From positions 1 to 64,000 of the forward strand of contig JAFSAU010000012.1 of the NCBI GenBank assembly GCA_017442155.1: 64,000 nucleotides of DNA. Direction: 5' to 3'. Both the position numbers and the translations under genes were made by a program. Shown here piece by piece: positions 9,139 through 16,659 of the stretch. The notes beneath the pieces were generated by a model, which saw only the letters and a list, made by a program, of their open reading frames with translations, was not told the origin of the DNA and searched no databases. The DNA comes from Clostridia bacterium. GTDB taxonomy: Bacteria > Bacillota > Clostridia > UMGS1883 > UMGS1540. Position 1 is the stretch's first letter; each line of letters opens with the position of its first letter.

Positions 9139-10581
9139 ATGGATAAACTTGGACACATAAGCCCGGCGGATGTATTTGGCTATTTTGAAGCATTGACACG
9201 CATTCCGCACGGGTCGGGGAATATGGAGAAAATCAGTCGTTTTTGCATGGATTTTGCAGAAAAACACGGGCTTGAAGCAGAAAGGGATGCGGCAAATAAT
9301 GTCATTATCCGAAAGCCCGGCGCGGCAGGGTATGAGACTGCAAAGCCTGTTATTTTGCAGGGTCATCTGGATATGGTCTGCCAGAAGGAGGAAAACGCTG
9401 ACATAGAGTTTGAAACGGACGGGCTGGAGATTTATGCGGATGATGAATATATCCGGGCACACGGGACGACATTGGGAGCGGATAATGGTATAGCGGCTGC
9501 GATGATGCTGGCAATCTTAGCGGATGACACACTCTCTCATCCGCCCATAGAAGCAGTGTTTACAACGGATGAGGAAATCGGCATGGTAGGAGCATTGGCA
9601 CTGGATATGTCCCGGCTCAAGGGAAAACGAATGATCAATATGGATTCCGAAAACCCTGCGGTGGTGACGGTTTCCTGCGCCGGGGGCAGTGATTTCGCGG
9701 CACATATTCCCGTGAAACGGAGCTATAAAAACGGCAGATGCGTCCGTCTGCGTATAAAAGGACTTGCCGGCGGCCATTCCGGCGTGGAAATCGACAAAGG
9801 GAGAGTGAACGCGAATCTTTTAATGGGAAGAATACTGAATCACCTCCGCCAAAGCCATGATTTCGGCATAATTCGTCTTGACGGCGGCGATAAAGGGAAT
9901 GCAATTCCCACGAGCTGTACAGCGGAGCTTTTTACAGGGGATGCCGGTACACTTACAGAGGAATTACGACGCTACACGGAAATCGTAGGCACAGAAATTC
10001 GGGCACGCGAAGCAGGCTTTTCGGTAGAGATTACTATTTCAGACGAAGGGGATTTTGCGGTAATAGATACCGCAACAGGTGAAAAACTTCTGTATTATTT
10101 ACTGCTTGCACCAAACGGTGTGCAGGAAATGAGTGCCGAAATTCATAATTTGGTGGAAACGTCACTGAATTTGGGAATTCTGAAAACAGAAGAGGATACG
10201 GTTACCATGGCATTTGCTCTGCGTAGCAATAAAAAGACGGCACTTGCTTTTTTGGAGGAAAAGCTGGCGGCGTTTTTCGGCACGGCAGATTGTCAGATTG
10301 TAACCGGGGGACATTATCCGCCGTGGGAATACAGAAAAGGCTCTGAAATGGAACGTCTTTATATGGAAAAGTATAAAGAAAAGACAGGGGAAGCTCCGCG
10401 GGTGGAGGCAATTCATGCAGGACTGGAGTGCGGTGTTTTCGCGGCAGGTATCCCGGGGCTTGACTGCATTTCCATAGGACCTGAAATGCATGGCATACAC
10501 ACAGTGCATGAAAAACTCAGTATCCGGGGGACAAAAATACTTTATGAAATCGTACTTGAAATGCTCAAAGCAATGCGATGA
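9139..10581 (+). CDS. pepD: Aminoacyl-histidine dipeptidase (PepD, peptidase M20C)
   Basis: Zinc-dependent cytosolic dipeptidase with broad specificity, including Xaa-His dipeptides. 480 aa, normal. Metal-site residues fit the M20 pattern: His76 and Asp78 in GHLDMV, Asp115 in GADNG, and Glu145-Glu146 in TTDEEIG. The lid/dimerisation domain lies in the middle. RBS GGAGGG precedes the ATG. The OPT peptide transporter follows immediately, so imported oligopeptides and this dipeptidase may belong to one peptide-use module, although OPT has its own promoter. Confidence 0.95.
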   Translation: MDKLGHISPADVFGYFEALTRIPHGSGNMEKISRFCMDFAEKHGLEAERDAANNVIIRKPGAAGYETAKPVILQGHLDMVCQKEENADIEFETDGLEIYADDEYIRAHGTTLGADNGIAAAMMLAILADDTLSHPPIEAVFTTDEEIGMVGALALDMSRLKGKRMINMDSENPAVVTVSCAGGSDFAAHIPVKRSYKNGRCVRLRIKGLAGGHSGVEIDKGRVNANLLMGRILNHLRQSHDFGIIRLDGGDKGNAIPTSCTAELFTGDAGTLTEELRRYTEIVGTEIRAREAGFSVEITISDEGDFAVIDTATGEKLLYYLLLAPNGVQEMSAEIHNLVETSLNLGILKTEEDTVTMAFALRSNKKTALAFLEEKLAAFFGTADCQIVTGGHYPPWEYRKGSEMERLYMEKYKEKTGEAPRVEAIHAGLECGVFAAGIPGLDCISIGPEMHGIHTVHEKLSIRGTKILYEIVLEMLKAMR

Positions 10582-10590
10582 CATTTTTTA

Positions 10591-10619
10591 TTGCATTTTG
10601 GTTTACAGTATGATATAAT
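10591..10619 (+). promoter_or_regulatory. Sigma-A promoter for OPT transporter
   Basis: TTGCAT (10591-10596), 17-base spacer, TATAAT (10614-10619), 50 bases before the OPT start. Confidence 0.8.
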
Positions 10620-10669
10620 GTAAAAAATAGAAAAAGAGACTGTCCTTTATGGGCAGCGGAGGGAGTAGT

Positions 10670-12574
10670 ATGAGTAATCAGAATGAATTCAAGCCGTATA
10701 TACCGGCTGAAAAGGTGACACCGGAAATTACGGTGACTTCAATCATCATGGGTATGATTCTGGCTGTAATATTCGGAGCGGCAAATGCATATCTCGGTCT
10801 CCGGGTCGGGATGACAGTTTCCGCATCCATTCCGGCTGCGGTTATTTCCATGGGTGTAATTCGCATTATAATGCGAAAAAACTCCATTTTGGAAAGCAAC
10901 CTTGTGCAAACCATAGGCTCTGCAGGTGAATCTCTTGCGGCAGGAGCTATATTTACGCTTCCGGCCCTGTTTTTATGGGCGGCAGAGGGAAAAATGGACA
11001 AGCCGGATGTGCTTTCCATGACGCTGATTGCTCTTTTGGGCGGTCTTTTAGGTGTGTTTTTCATGGTACCGCTTCGTAATGCACTGATTGTAAAAGAACA
11101 TGGCATTCTTCCGTATCCGGAGGGAACTGCATGTGCAGAAGTGCTTTTGGCAGGCGAAAAGGGCGGTGCAAATGCTTCCACCGTTTTTGCCGGGATGGGC
11201 TTTGCCGCGATATTTAAGTTTATTATCGACGGTTTGAAGCTTGTTGCAGGAGAAGTGTCGGTACATGTAAAGGGCTTTGCAGGCGAAATCGGCACACAGA
11301 TTTATCCGGCCGTTATGAGCGTGGGGTATATCTGCGGTGCAAGAATTTCTTCATACATGTTCGCGGGCGGCGTGTTGAGCTGGCTCGTTCTGATTCCGAT
11401 GATTGTACTGTTCGGCGAAAATGTTATCCTGTATCCGGGAACGGAAACCGTCGGCACGATGTTTGCCGAAGGCGGGGCGAGTGCCATCTGGAGCTCCTAT
11501 ATCCGTTATATCGGCGCAGGGGCACTGGCGGCCGGCGGTATTATAAGCCTTATTAAATCGTTACCGCTTATTGTGAAAACCTTCGGCGGAGCAATGAAGA
11601 GTATGTCGGGTACAAAGATGCATTCGGAGCTTCGGACGGCGCAGGATCTTAGTTTAAAGTTTGTACTTTGTGCGATTGCTGTTTTAACACTTCTTGTCTG
11701 GCTGATTCCTGCCATTCCCGTGTCGCTTATCGGTGCTGTAATTGTTGTTGTATTCGGCTTCTTCTTTGCAACGGTTTCGTCCCGCATGGTGGGCCTTGTC
11801 GGTAGCAGTAACAACCCGGTTTCCGGTATGGCGATTGCAACGCTTCTGATTACAACACTGATTTTAAAGGCGATGGGAACAGAAGGTGCCATAGGGATGC
11901 AGAGTGCCATTTCTATTGGCTCCATCATTTGCATCGTGTCGGCAATTGCAGGTGATACTTCCCAGGATTTAAAGACGGGATATCTGCTCGGTGCCACGCC
12001 TAAAAAACAGCAGATTGGTGAAATGATTGGTGTTGTGTCCGCGGCTATCGCCATAAGCGGCACACTGTATCTGCTGGACAGTGCATGGGGCTTTGGCTCC
12101 GAACAGCTCGGTGCACCGCAGGCAACCCTGATGAAGCTGATTATCGAGGGTGTAATGCAGGGAAATCTGCCATGGGCACTTGTGTTTATCGGTGTGTTTA
12201 TTGCCGTGGTAGCAGAGGTTGTGGGGATTCCCGTGCTCCCGTTTGCAATCGGCGTATACCTTCCCGTGCAACTGAATGCCTGCATTATGGTGGGCGGCCT
12301 CATCCGTCTTGCACTTGATAAGATGAAGCGTGACAAGGAAGAAAAGACGGCTATCATAAATGACGGTATTCTGTTTTGCTCCGGTATGATTGCAGGCGAA
12401 GGACTTGTCGGCATTGCCCTTGCACTTTTAGCTGTATTTGGTCTTGACGCTGCACTTGATCTTTCTGCGAAGCTCGGTATTTCGCCGCTTTTCTTTAATG
12501 TCGGCAGCCTTGTTCTTTTCGGAATTATCATTTTGAGCGTTCTGAAATTTTCACTCTGGAGAAAACGCAGATAG
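10670..12574 (+). CDS. OPT-family oligopeptide transporter
   Basis: 634-aa polytopic membrane protein of the OPT family, which imports small peptides (or metal chelates in other clades) by proton symport. Many hydrophobic segments run along the whole length; the conserved NAYLGLRVGMTVSASIPA motif lies near the N-terminus and the NNPVSGMAIATLL motif in the middle. The start is the ATG at 10670 behind GGAGGG; an earlier in-frame ATG at 10649 lies before that site. It is followed after 3 bases by a PqqD-like gene, so the two are co-transcribed. Next to pepD, a peptide substrate is the best guess. Confidence 0.93.
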   Translation: MSNQNEFKPYIPAEKVTPEITVTSIIMGMILAVIFGAANAYLGLRVGMTVSASIPAAVISMGVIRIIMRKNSILESNLVQTIGSAGESLAAGAIFTLPALFLWAAEGKMDKPDVLSMTLIALLGGLLGVFFMVPLRNALIVKEHGILPYPEGTACAEVLLAGEKGGANASTVFAGMGFAAIFKFIIDGLKLVAGEVSVHVKGFAGEIGTQIYPAVMSVGYICGARISSYMFAGGVLSWLVLIPMIVLFGENVILYPGTETVGTMFAEGGASAIWSSYIRYIGAGALAAGGIISLIKSLPLIVKTFGGAMKSMSGTKMHSELRTAQDLSLKFVLCAIAVLTLLVWLIPAIPVSLIGAVIVVVFGFFFATVSSRMVGLVGSSNNPVSGMAIATLLITTLILKAMGTEGAIGMQSAISIGSIICIVSAIAGDTSQDLKTGYLLGATPKKQQIGEMIGVVSAAIAISGTLYLLDSAWGFGSEQLGAPQATLMKLIIEGVMQGNLPWALVFIGVFIAVVAEVVGIPVLPFAIGVYLPVQLNACIMVGGLIRLALDKMKRDKEEKTAIINDGILFCSGMIAGEGLVGIALALLAVFGLDAALDLSAKLGISPLFFNVGSLVLFGIIILSVLKFSLWRKRR

Positions 12575-12577
12575 CCT

Positions 12578-12916
12578 ATGAAACAGTCAGTAAATTATCT
12601 TGATAAAGTTCCGGCAAGAAATGAAAAATTCAAGTGGTCACAAAACGATGCGGGTATCGTTACCATCGAGGTTCCGAACCGGGGTGTGTTTCATTTTCTG
12701 GCACAGAAGCTTCTGAAAAAACCGCCTGTTACGTATGTGCACCTGGATAAAACAGGAAGCTTTGTCTGGCCGATTCTGGATGGGAAAATGGATGTGCATC
12801 TGCTCGGTCAGAAGGTGGAGGCACAGTTCGGCGAAGCGGCGCATCCGCTTTATGAACGTCTTGTAAAGTTTTTTCAGATTCTGGAAAGCTATGGTTTTAT
12901 TGTGTGGAATAGATGA
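12578..12916 (+). CDS. PqqD-family small protein
   Basis: 112-aa protein with a PqqD-like fold signature: hydrophobic beta segments, then L.....F-x-W.I.DG and a C-terminal helix (FFQILESYGFIVWNR). PqqD proteins act as peptide chaperones (RRE domains) that present ribosomally made precursor peptides to radical SAM enzymes. No radical SAM maturase or precursor peptide is visible nearby. It is coupled to the OPT transporter gene (3-base gap) and ends in a terminator, so its role here is probably linked to peptide transport rather than classical RiPP maturation. That is inference. Confidence 0.8.
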   Translation: MKQSVNYLDKVPARNEKFKWSQNDAGIVTIEVPNRGVFHFLAQKLLKKPPVTYVHLDKTGSFVWPILDGKMDVHLLGQKVEAQFGEAAHPLYERLVKFFQILESYGFIVWNR

Positions 12917-12921
12917 TTTCA

Positions 12922-12955
12922 AAACCCTGCACCCTGCGGTGCGGGGTTTTTGTAC
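12922..12955 (+). terminator. Terminator after OPT-pqqD operon
   Basis: 12-bp arms 12922-12933 / 12938-12949 (one T-G pair) with a 4-base loop, followed by a T-rich run. Confidence 0.9.
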
Positions 12956-13065
12956 AGAGGGTGTCGGCGTATTCATCCTTTAAGTGATTTTTAAATAGCA
13001 TACATAATAGATTTCGTCGGAATGCCATACTTTTAAGTATATGCCAGCTATATTCTATTTTATAC

Positions 13066-13094
13066 TTTACAATATGCAGGTTATGGTGTATACT
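13066..13094 (+). promoter_or_regulatory. Sigma-A promoter for esterase gene
   Basis: TTTACA (13066-13071), 17-base spacer, TATACT (13089-13094). The expected transcription start is around 13101, which favours the TTG at 13117 over the GTG at 13099 as the translation start. Confidence 0.75.
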
Positions 13095-13116
13095 TCAAGT
13101 GAAAGGTGTGATAAAT

Positions 13117-13866
13117 TTGCAGATTTTGAAAAATATTGTGTACAATACAGAAACAGGAATGATACTTGATATTTATCTGCCCGAAGGGGAAACGCGTGCT
13201 TCCTTTTTGTACATGCACGGTGGTGGTCTTGTAGGCGGAAGCCATGAAACGGCGGCACAGGCTTTTGCCCCTTATCTCACATCACATGGAATTGCGGTTT
13301 TTGCCATTCGGTATCGCTTTTTAACGGAAGCACCGTATCCTGCCTGTGTTGAGGATGCCGCAGCTGCCGTTGCTTTTGCGAAAACGGAGGGTGTAAAATA
13401 CACCAAATGCGAAAAGCTTTTTGTGGGAGGGAGTTCTGCAGGCGGATATCTTTCCATGATGCTTTGCTTTGATGGGCGGTTTCTTGCGCGACATGGGCTC
13501 ACCCCTCTTGACATGGAGGGTTTTATCCATGATGCCGGACAGCCAACCTGTCATTTTAACGAACTGAAACATCGCGGTATAGACCCACGCCGCGTAATTG
13601 TTGACGAACGTGCGCCGCTATACCATGTGGGTACAGCAGCAGGCTATCCACCTATGTTTTTTATCGTTTCGGACGATGATATGAAAAATCGGTACGAGCA
13701 AACCAAGCTGATGGTCTCTACCTTGCACCATTTTGAATGTGATGCAAGCAAAATCACTATGCAGGTTATGCATGGCCGTCACTGCCAATATAACGCGCGT
13801 ATAGACGAGGACGGAAACCCCGCTTTCGGTAAGCTTATTCTTTCTTTCGTGGAAACGGTGCTTTGA
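13117..13866 (+). CDS. Alpha/beta-hydrolase, HSL-type esterase
   Basis: 249-aa esterase or lipase of the hormone-sensitive-lipase-like group. The oxyanion-hole motif HGGG is near residue 30, the nucleophile elbow GGSSAGG near 108, and the catalytic Asp and His are probably in the SDDD and HGRHCQY segments. The TTG start at 13117 is chosen because AAAGGTG lies at the right distance and the promoter places the transcript start just upstream; the GTG at 13099 would be at or before the mRNA 5' end. Single-gene unit flanked by terminators. Substrate unknown. Confidence 0.85.
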   Translation: MQILKNIVYNTETGMILDIYLPEGETRASFLYMHGGGLVGGSHETAAQAFAPYLTSHGIAVFAIRYRFLTEAPYPACVEDAAAAVAFAKTEGVKYTKCEKLFVGGSSAGGYLSMMLCFDGRFLARHGLTPLDMEGFIHDAGQPTCHFNELKHRGIDPRRVIVDERAPLYHVGTAAGYPPMFFIVSDDDMKNRYEQTKLMVSTLHHFECDASKITMQVMHGRHCQYNARIDEDGNPAFGKLILSFVETVL

Positions 13867-13935
13867 GTAAGAAGTAGTCTTATAAATGCTTCTCGTGACA
13901 AACAAAAATCATTTTGAAAACTAATTTAAGATTAA

Positions 13936-13990
13936 AAAGCAGGGCTTCTGCTACCATGAATTGTGCATGGTAGCAGAAGCCCTGTTTTTA
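13936..13990 (+). terminator. Long perfect terminator hairpin
   Basis: 19-bp perfect arms 13940-13958 / 13966-13984 with a 7-base loop, A-run before and T-run after, so it can terminate in both directions. Confidence 0.9.
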
Positions 13991-14028
13991 CTTTTACAAA
14001 TCGGATTCGTATCTCTCAAATTTAATTA

Positions 14029-14057
14029 GGTAAACTAAGGTATTACCTTAGTTTACC
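14029..14057. promoter_or_regulatory. 29-bp perfect palindrome upstream of HTH-kinase gene
   Basis: Two 14-bp arms (GGTAAACTAAGGTA and its reverse complement) around a single central base. It lies 23 bases upstream of the -35 box of the promoter at 14080-14108. A symmetric protein-binding site is the most likely reading; the HTH-kinase encoded just downstream is the obvious candidate binder. Confidence 0.7.
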
Positions 14058-14079
14058 GGAGGTATAAAGTACAGTTTTG

Positions 14080-14108
14080 TAGACAGATTGTTTTTGGTCT
14101 GGTATAAT
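14080..14108 (+). promoter_or_regulatory. Sigma-A promoter for HTH-kinase/murQ operon
   Basis: TAGACA (14080-14085), 17-base spacer, TATAAT (14103-14108), 46 bases before the start codon. Confidence 0.8.
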
Positions 14109-14153
14109 GAAATTAAATCGAAGGATGAGTAATTAACGCGGAGGAAACAGGGA

Positions 14154-15311
14154 ATGTTCGACAAAAAGCTTTTAGGAAACAACATAAAGCGGGAACGTGA
14201 AAGGCATGGAATGACACAAAGCCAGCTTGCAGAGAAACTGTATTTAACGTATCAATCCGTTTCCGGTTGGGAACGGGGAACGCACCCGCCGGATCTTGAC
14301 AATATTTGTGAGCTTTCTAAAATATTCGGTATTTCCATAGACACTCTGCTTTTTAAGCGATGCGGTTACGACAGATATATGGTAGCCGTTGACGGCGGTG
14401 GCAGCAAGACAGAATTTGTTTTGTTTACGGAATCCGGTGAGGTTATAAGGCGGGAAAAGCTGTCAAGCTCTAACCCAAACAGCGGTGGGGCAGAAAACTG
14501 CATTAGTGTACTTTTGCAGGGGATAGAACGTCTGCGGTCAGATGCATATAAAATCGATGCCATTTTTGTAGGGATTGCCGGGGGAGCTTCTTCCGTTGCA
14601 ACCGCGCAGATTGTCCGTACACTTCAGGAAAAATACGGTAGCTGTTCTGTTTCGTGTGACAGTGATACGGTAAACGTTCTTGGGTTTGCACCTGACCCGT
14701 TAAATGCAATGGGGATGATTGTCGGTACCAGCTCCAGTGTGTTTTTTAGAAACAATGGATTGATGCAGTATACCGGTGGCTGGGGATACCTGTTTGACAA
14801 AGGCGGAAGCGGCTTTGATATCGGCAGGGATGCCATTCGGGAAGCACTCTCGGCGTCTGACGGAATGAAAGACGGAAATGAGTTTGTAGAGATAATAACA
14901 AGTGAAATCGGTGAGGCGAGAAAAAACCTGGGAGAGCTTTACAGAATGAATGTGCAGGGCGTGGCCGCGCTGGCTCCGGTAGTATTCCGGGCGGCGGAGA
15001 AAGGGAACAAGGATGCACTTTCGATACTCGAACGAAACGCCGGAAGAATGGCAGAACTCATTAAAACGGCACAGAAGAAAAGCGGCTATAAGGGAAAGAT
15101 TATCGGCGGTGGCAGCCTTTTGCGGGATGCAATTTACAAGGATATGATACAGGAAAAATCCGGTGTTGAAATTATGGTTCCGGAGATTCCTCCCATATAC
15201 GGGGCGGCTGTGGAATGTTGTCTCAGAAACGGAATTAAAACAGATGAATCATTTGGTGAAAAATTTGCAATGTCGTATAAAAGGAGGAAGCAGAAAAATG
15301 CTGAAAACTGA
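14154..15311 (+). CDS. Xre-type HTH fused to BadF-family amino-sugar kinase
   Basis: 385-aa two-domain protein. Residues about 8-65 form an Xre/Cro helix-turn-helix (MTQSQLAEKL, SVSGWERG). From about 75 it is a BadF/BadG-type ASKHA kinase with DGGGSKTEF (80-88), IVGTSSS, the GGWGYLFDKGGSGFDIGRDA motif and a final GGSLL/PIYGAA region, as in N-acetylglucosamine kinases and clostridial MurK. Next to a murQ-type gene, MurNAc or GlcNAc phosphorylation is the likely activity. The fusion suggests a kinase that also controls transcription, in the manner of ROK repressors but built on a different kinase family. Start ATG after GGAGG. It overlaps the next gene by 14 nt. Confidence 0.88.
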   Translation: MFDKKLLGNNIKRERERHGMTQSQLAEKLYLTYQSVSGWERGTHPPDLDNICELSKIFGISIDTLLFKRCGYDRYMVAVDGGGSKTEFVLFTESGEVIRREKLSSSNPNSGGAENCISVLLQGIERLRSDAYKIDAIFVGIAGGASSVATAQIVRTLQEKYGSCSVSCDSDTVNVLGFAPDPLNAMGMIVGTSSSVFFRNNGLMQYTGGWGYLFDKGGSGFDIGRDAIREALSASDGMKDGNEFVEIITSEIGEARKNLGELYRMNVQGVAALAPVVFRAAEKGNKDALSILERNAGRMAELIKTAQKKSGYKGKIIGGGSLLRDAIYKDMIQEKSGVEIMVPEIPPIYGAAVECCLRNGIKTDESFGEKFAMSYKRRKQKNAEN

Positions 15312-16284
15312 AATGCGAAATCCACATACCGCACATATTGATAAAATGAGCACTATGGAAATGCTGGAGGCCATAAACCGTGAAAACTACAATGCGGTGC
15401 GGGCAGTGGAGGAAGCAAGTGCGGAAATCGCAAAAGCCATTGATATGATAACAGAGGCGATTCAAAACGGACACAGGCTTTTTTATATCGGTGCCGGTAC
15501 CAGCGGCCGCCTCGGCGTTCTGGATGCAGTAGAATGTCCGCCGACCTACGGCGTTCCGCCGGAATTGGTTGTGGGAATCCTCGCAGGGGGAGAAAAATGT
15601 ATGTTCCGCTCCTCTGAGGGCGCGGAAGATGCGGAGGAAGCCGGGATTCGTGATGTGGCAGAGGTAGAAGAAGGAGACGTCATAGTAGGCATCTCAGTAG
15701 CAGGCGGTGCGGCCTATGTGGCAGGTGCGCTTCGGGAAGCAAAACGGAAGGGTGCAAAAGCCATAGCATTGACCTGCAATGAAAATACGAAAATAGAAAA
15801 AGAAGCCGACCTTACCATTATTACCGATACGGGTGCCGAAGCAACGGTTTTGGGACGATTTTGTAATACAAAGCTTCCGGCGTTTGTGATTAAGGAATGC
15901 GGCGATTTTACATCCGTATTTTGCGGCACAAAGCTTTTGCAGGGCGAGGTCATCAGAAGTATTGCGCATTTTGCAGGCTGCCATGTTTATACGGAGGAAA
16001 ATGACGTACTGTATGCAAACCGGAATTTTATTACGATTCATGCGGCAAGGGCAGGGCGCAAGCATATCAGGCTTCGTGAATGCTGTCATCCGTATGAGCT
16101 CTATGAAGAACGTTTTTATGATCCGGGAGAGGCAATCACACTGGAGATGGCAGAAGGGGAAACAAAAATGTTTGCGCTTTTACAGGAAAAGAAAAAGCCG
16201 GTTTTGCTTGCAGATGTAATGAATATCCCTGCTGCCGGAGAGCAGGAAGGGAAAGTCGCTGTTAGGAGACATCTGATTTTATGA
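15298..16284 (+). CDS. Chimeric MurQ: etherase N-terminal half joined to an unrelated C-terminal module
   Basis: The first about 175 residues match MurNAc-6-phosphate etherase: NPHTAHIDKMST, the SIS-domain GAGTSGRLGVLDA, and both catalytic glutamates, Glu79 (DAVECPPTYG) and Glu110 (EGAEDAEEAG), at the E. coli spacing of 31. After about residue 175 (nt 15820-15840) the expected TGPEVI-GSTR-KAGTA segment and the C-terminal helical domain are missing. Residues about 180-328 instead resemble, from memory, the C-terminal segment of large glycoside-hydrolase-like proteins (LGRF, DFTSVFCG, HVYTEENDVLYANRNF, PYELYEERFY, GETKMFAL). No stop or frameshift marks the joint. Start ATG after AAAGGAGG. An in-frame deletion fusing two neighbours, or a misassembly, would explain it; etherase activity is doubtful. 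Confidence 0.8.
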   Translation: MLKTEMRNPHTAHIDKMSTMEMLEAINRENYNAVRAVEEASAEIAKAIDMITEAIQNGHRLFYIGAGTSGRLGVLDAVECPPTYGVPPELVVGILAGGEKCMFRSSEGAEDAEEAGIRDVAEVEEGDVIVGISVAGGAAYVAGALREAKRKGAKAIALTCNENTKIEKEADLTIITDTGAEATVLGRFCNTKLPAFVIKECGDFTSVFCGTKLLQGEVIRSIAHFAGCHVYTEENDVLYANRNFITIHAARAGRKHIRLRECCHPYELYEERFYDPGEAITLEMAEGETKMFALLQEKKKPVLLADVMNIPAAGEQEGKVAVRRHLIL

Positions 16285-16347
16285 TGTATCAGTGTATTTT
16301 CATATAAAATTTATACCGGCACGCAGCAGGAACAATGAAACGGAAAC

Positions 16348-16385
16348 AGCAGGAATCCTATTATGCATAGGGTTCCTGTTTTTTG
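16348..16385 (+). terminator. Terminator after murQ-like gene
   Basis: Arms 16351-16360 / 16368-16377 (10 bp, one wobble pair) followed by a T-run. Confidence 0.85.
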
Positions 16386-16485
16386 TTTGGGCGTTTCCTT
16401 GTAATGCGCAGCTTATTGTGGACTTGCTGAAAATTCCCTTTTGGCTTGTTAAAAACCTCAAATCTGATTTTGAAAAACAAATGGG

Positions 16486-16514
16486 TTGACAATATTCTGC
16501 AATTTGTATATAAT
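16486..16514 (+). promoter_or_regulatory. Consensus sigma-A promoter for YcdB/SLH gene
   Basis: Perfect TTGACA (16486-16491), 17-base spacer, perfect TATAAT (16509-16514). The transcript would have a leader of about 140 bases. The rest of the 375-base gap between the murQ-like gene and 16660 holds only the terminator above; I see no gene in it. Confidence 0.9.
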
Positions 16515-16659
16515 ATAAAACACAAGATGCGATTGTACGCCCGGACTTCAAAACTGAATCTTCCATTCGGTTTCCGGTTCATCCGGCCTCTAAAAAAATG
16601 GAACAAATTTCTTTTTTGCATCGTCTAAATGGTAAATACTTTGAAAGCGAGGAAACCTT

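Noticed and set aside
11506-12531. 341-aa minus-strand open frame opposite the OPT transporter
   Set aside because: Low-complexity Pro/Ser/Ile composition typical of the reverse frame of a membrane protein; no RBS and no family.
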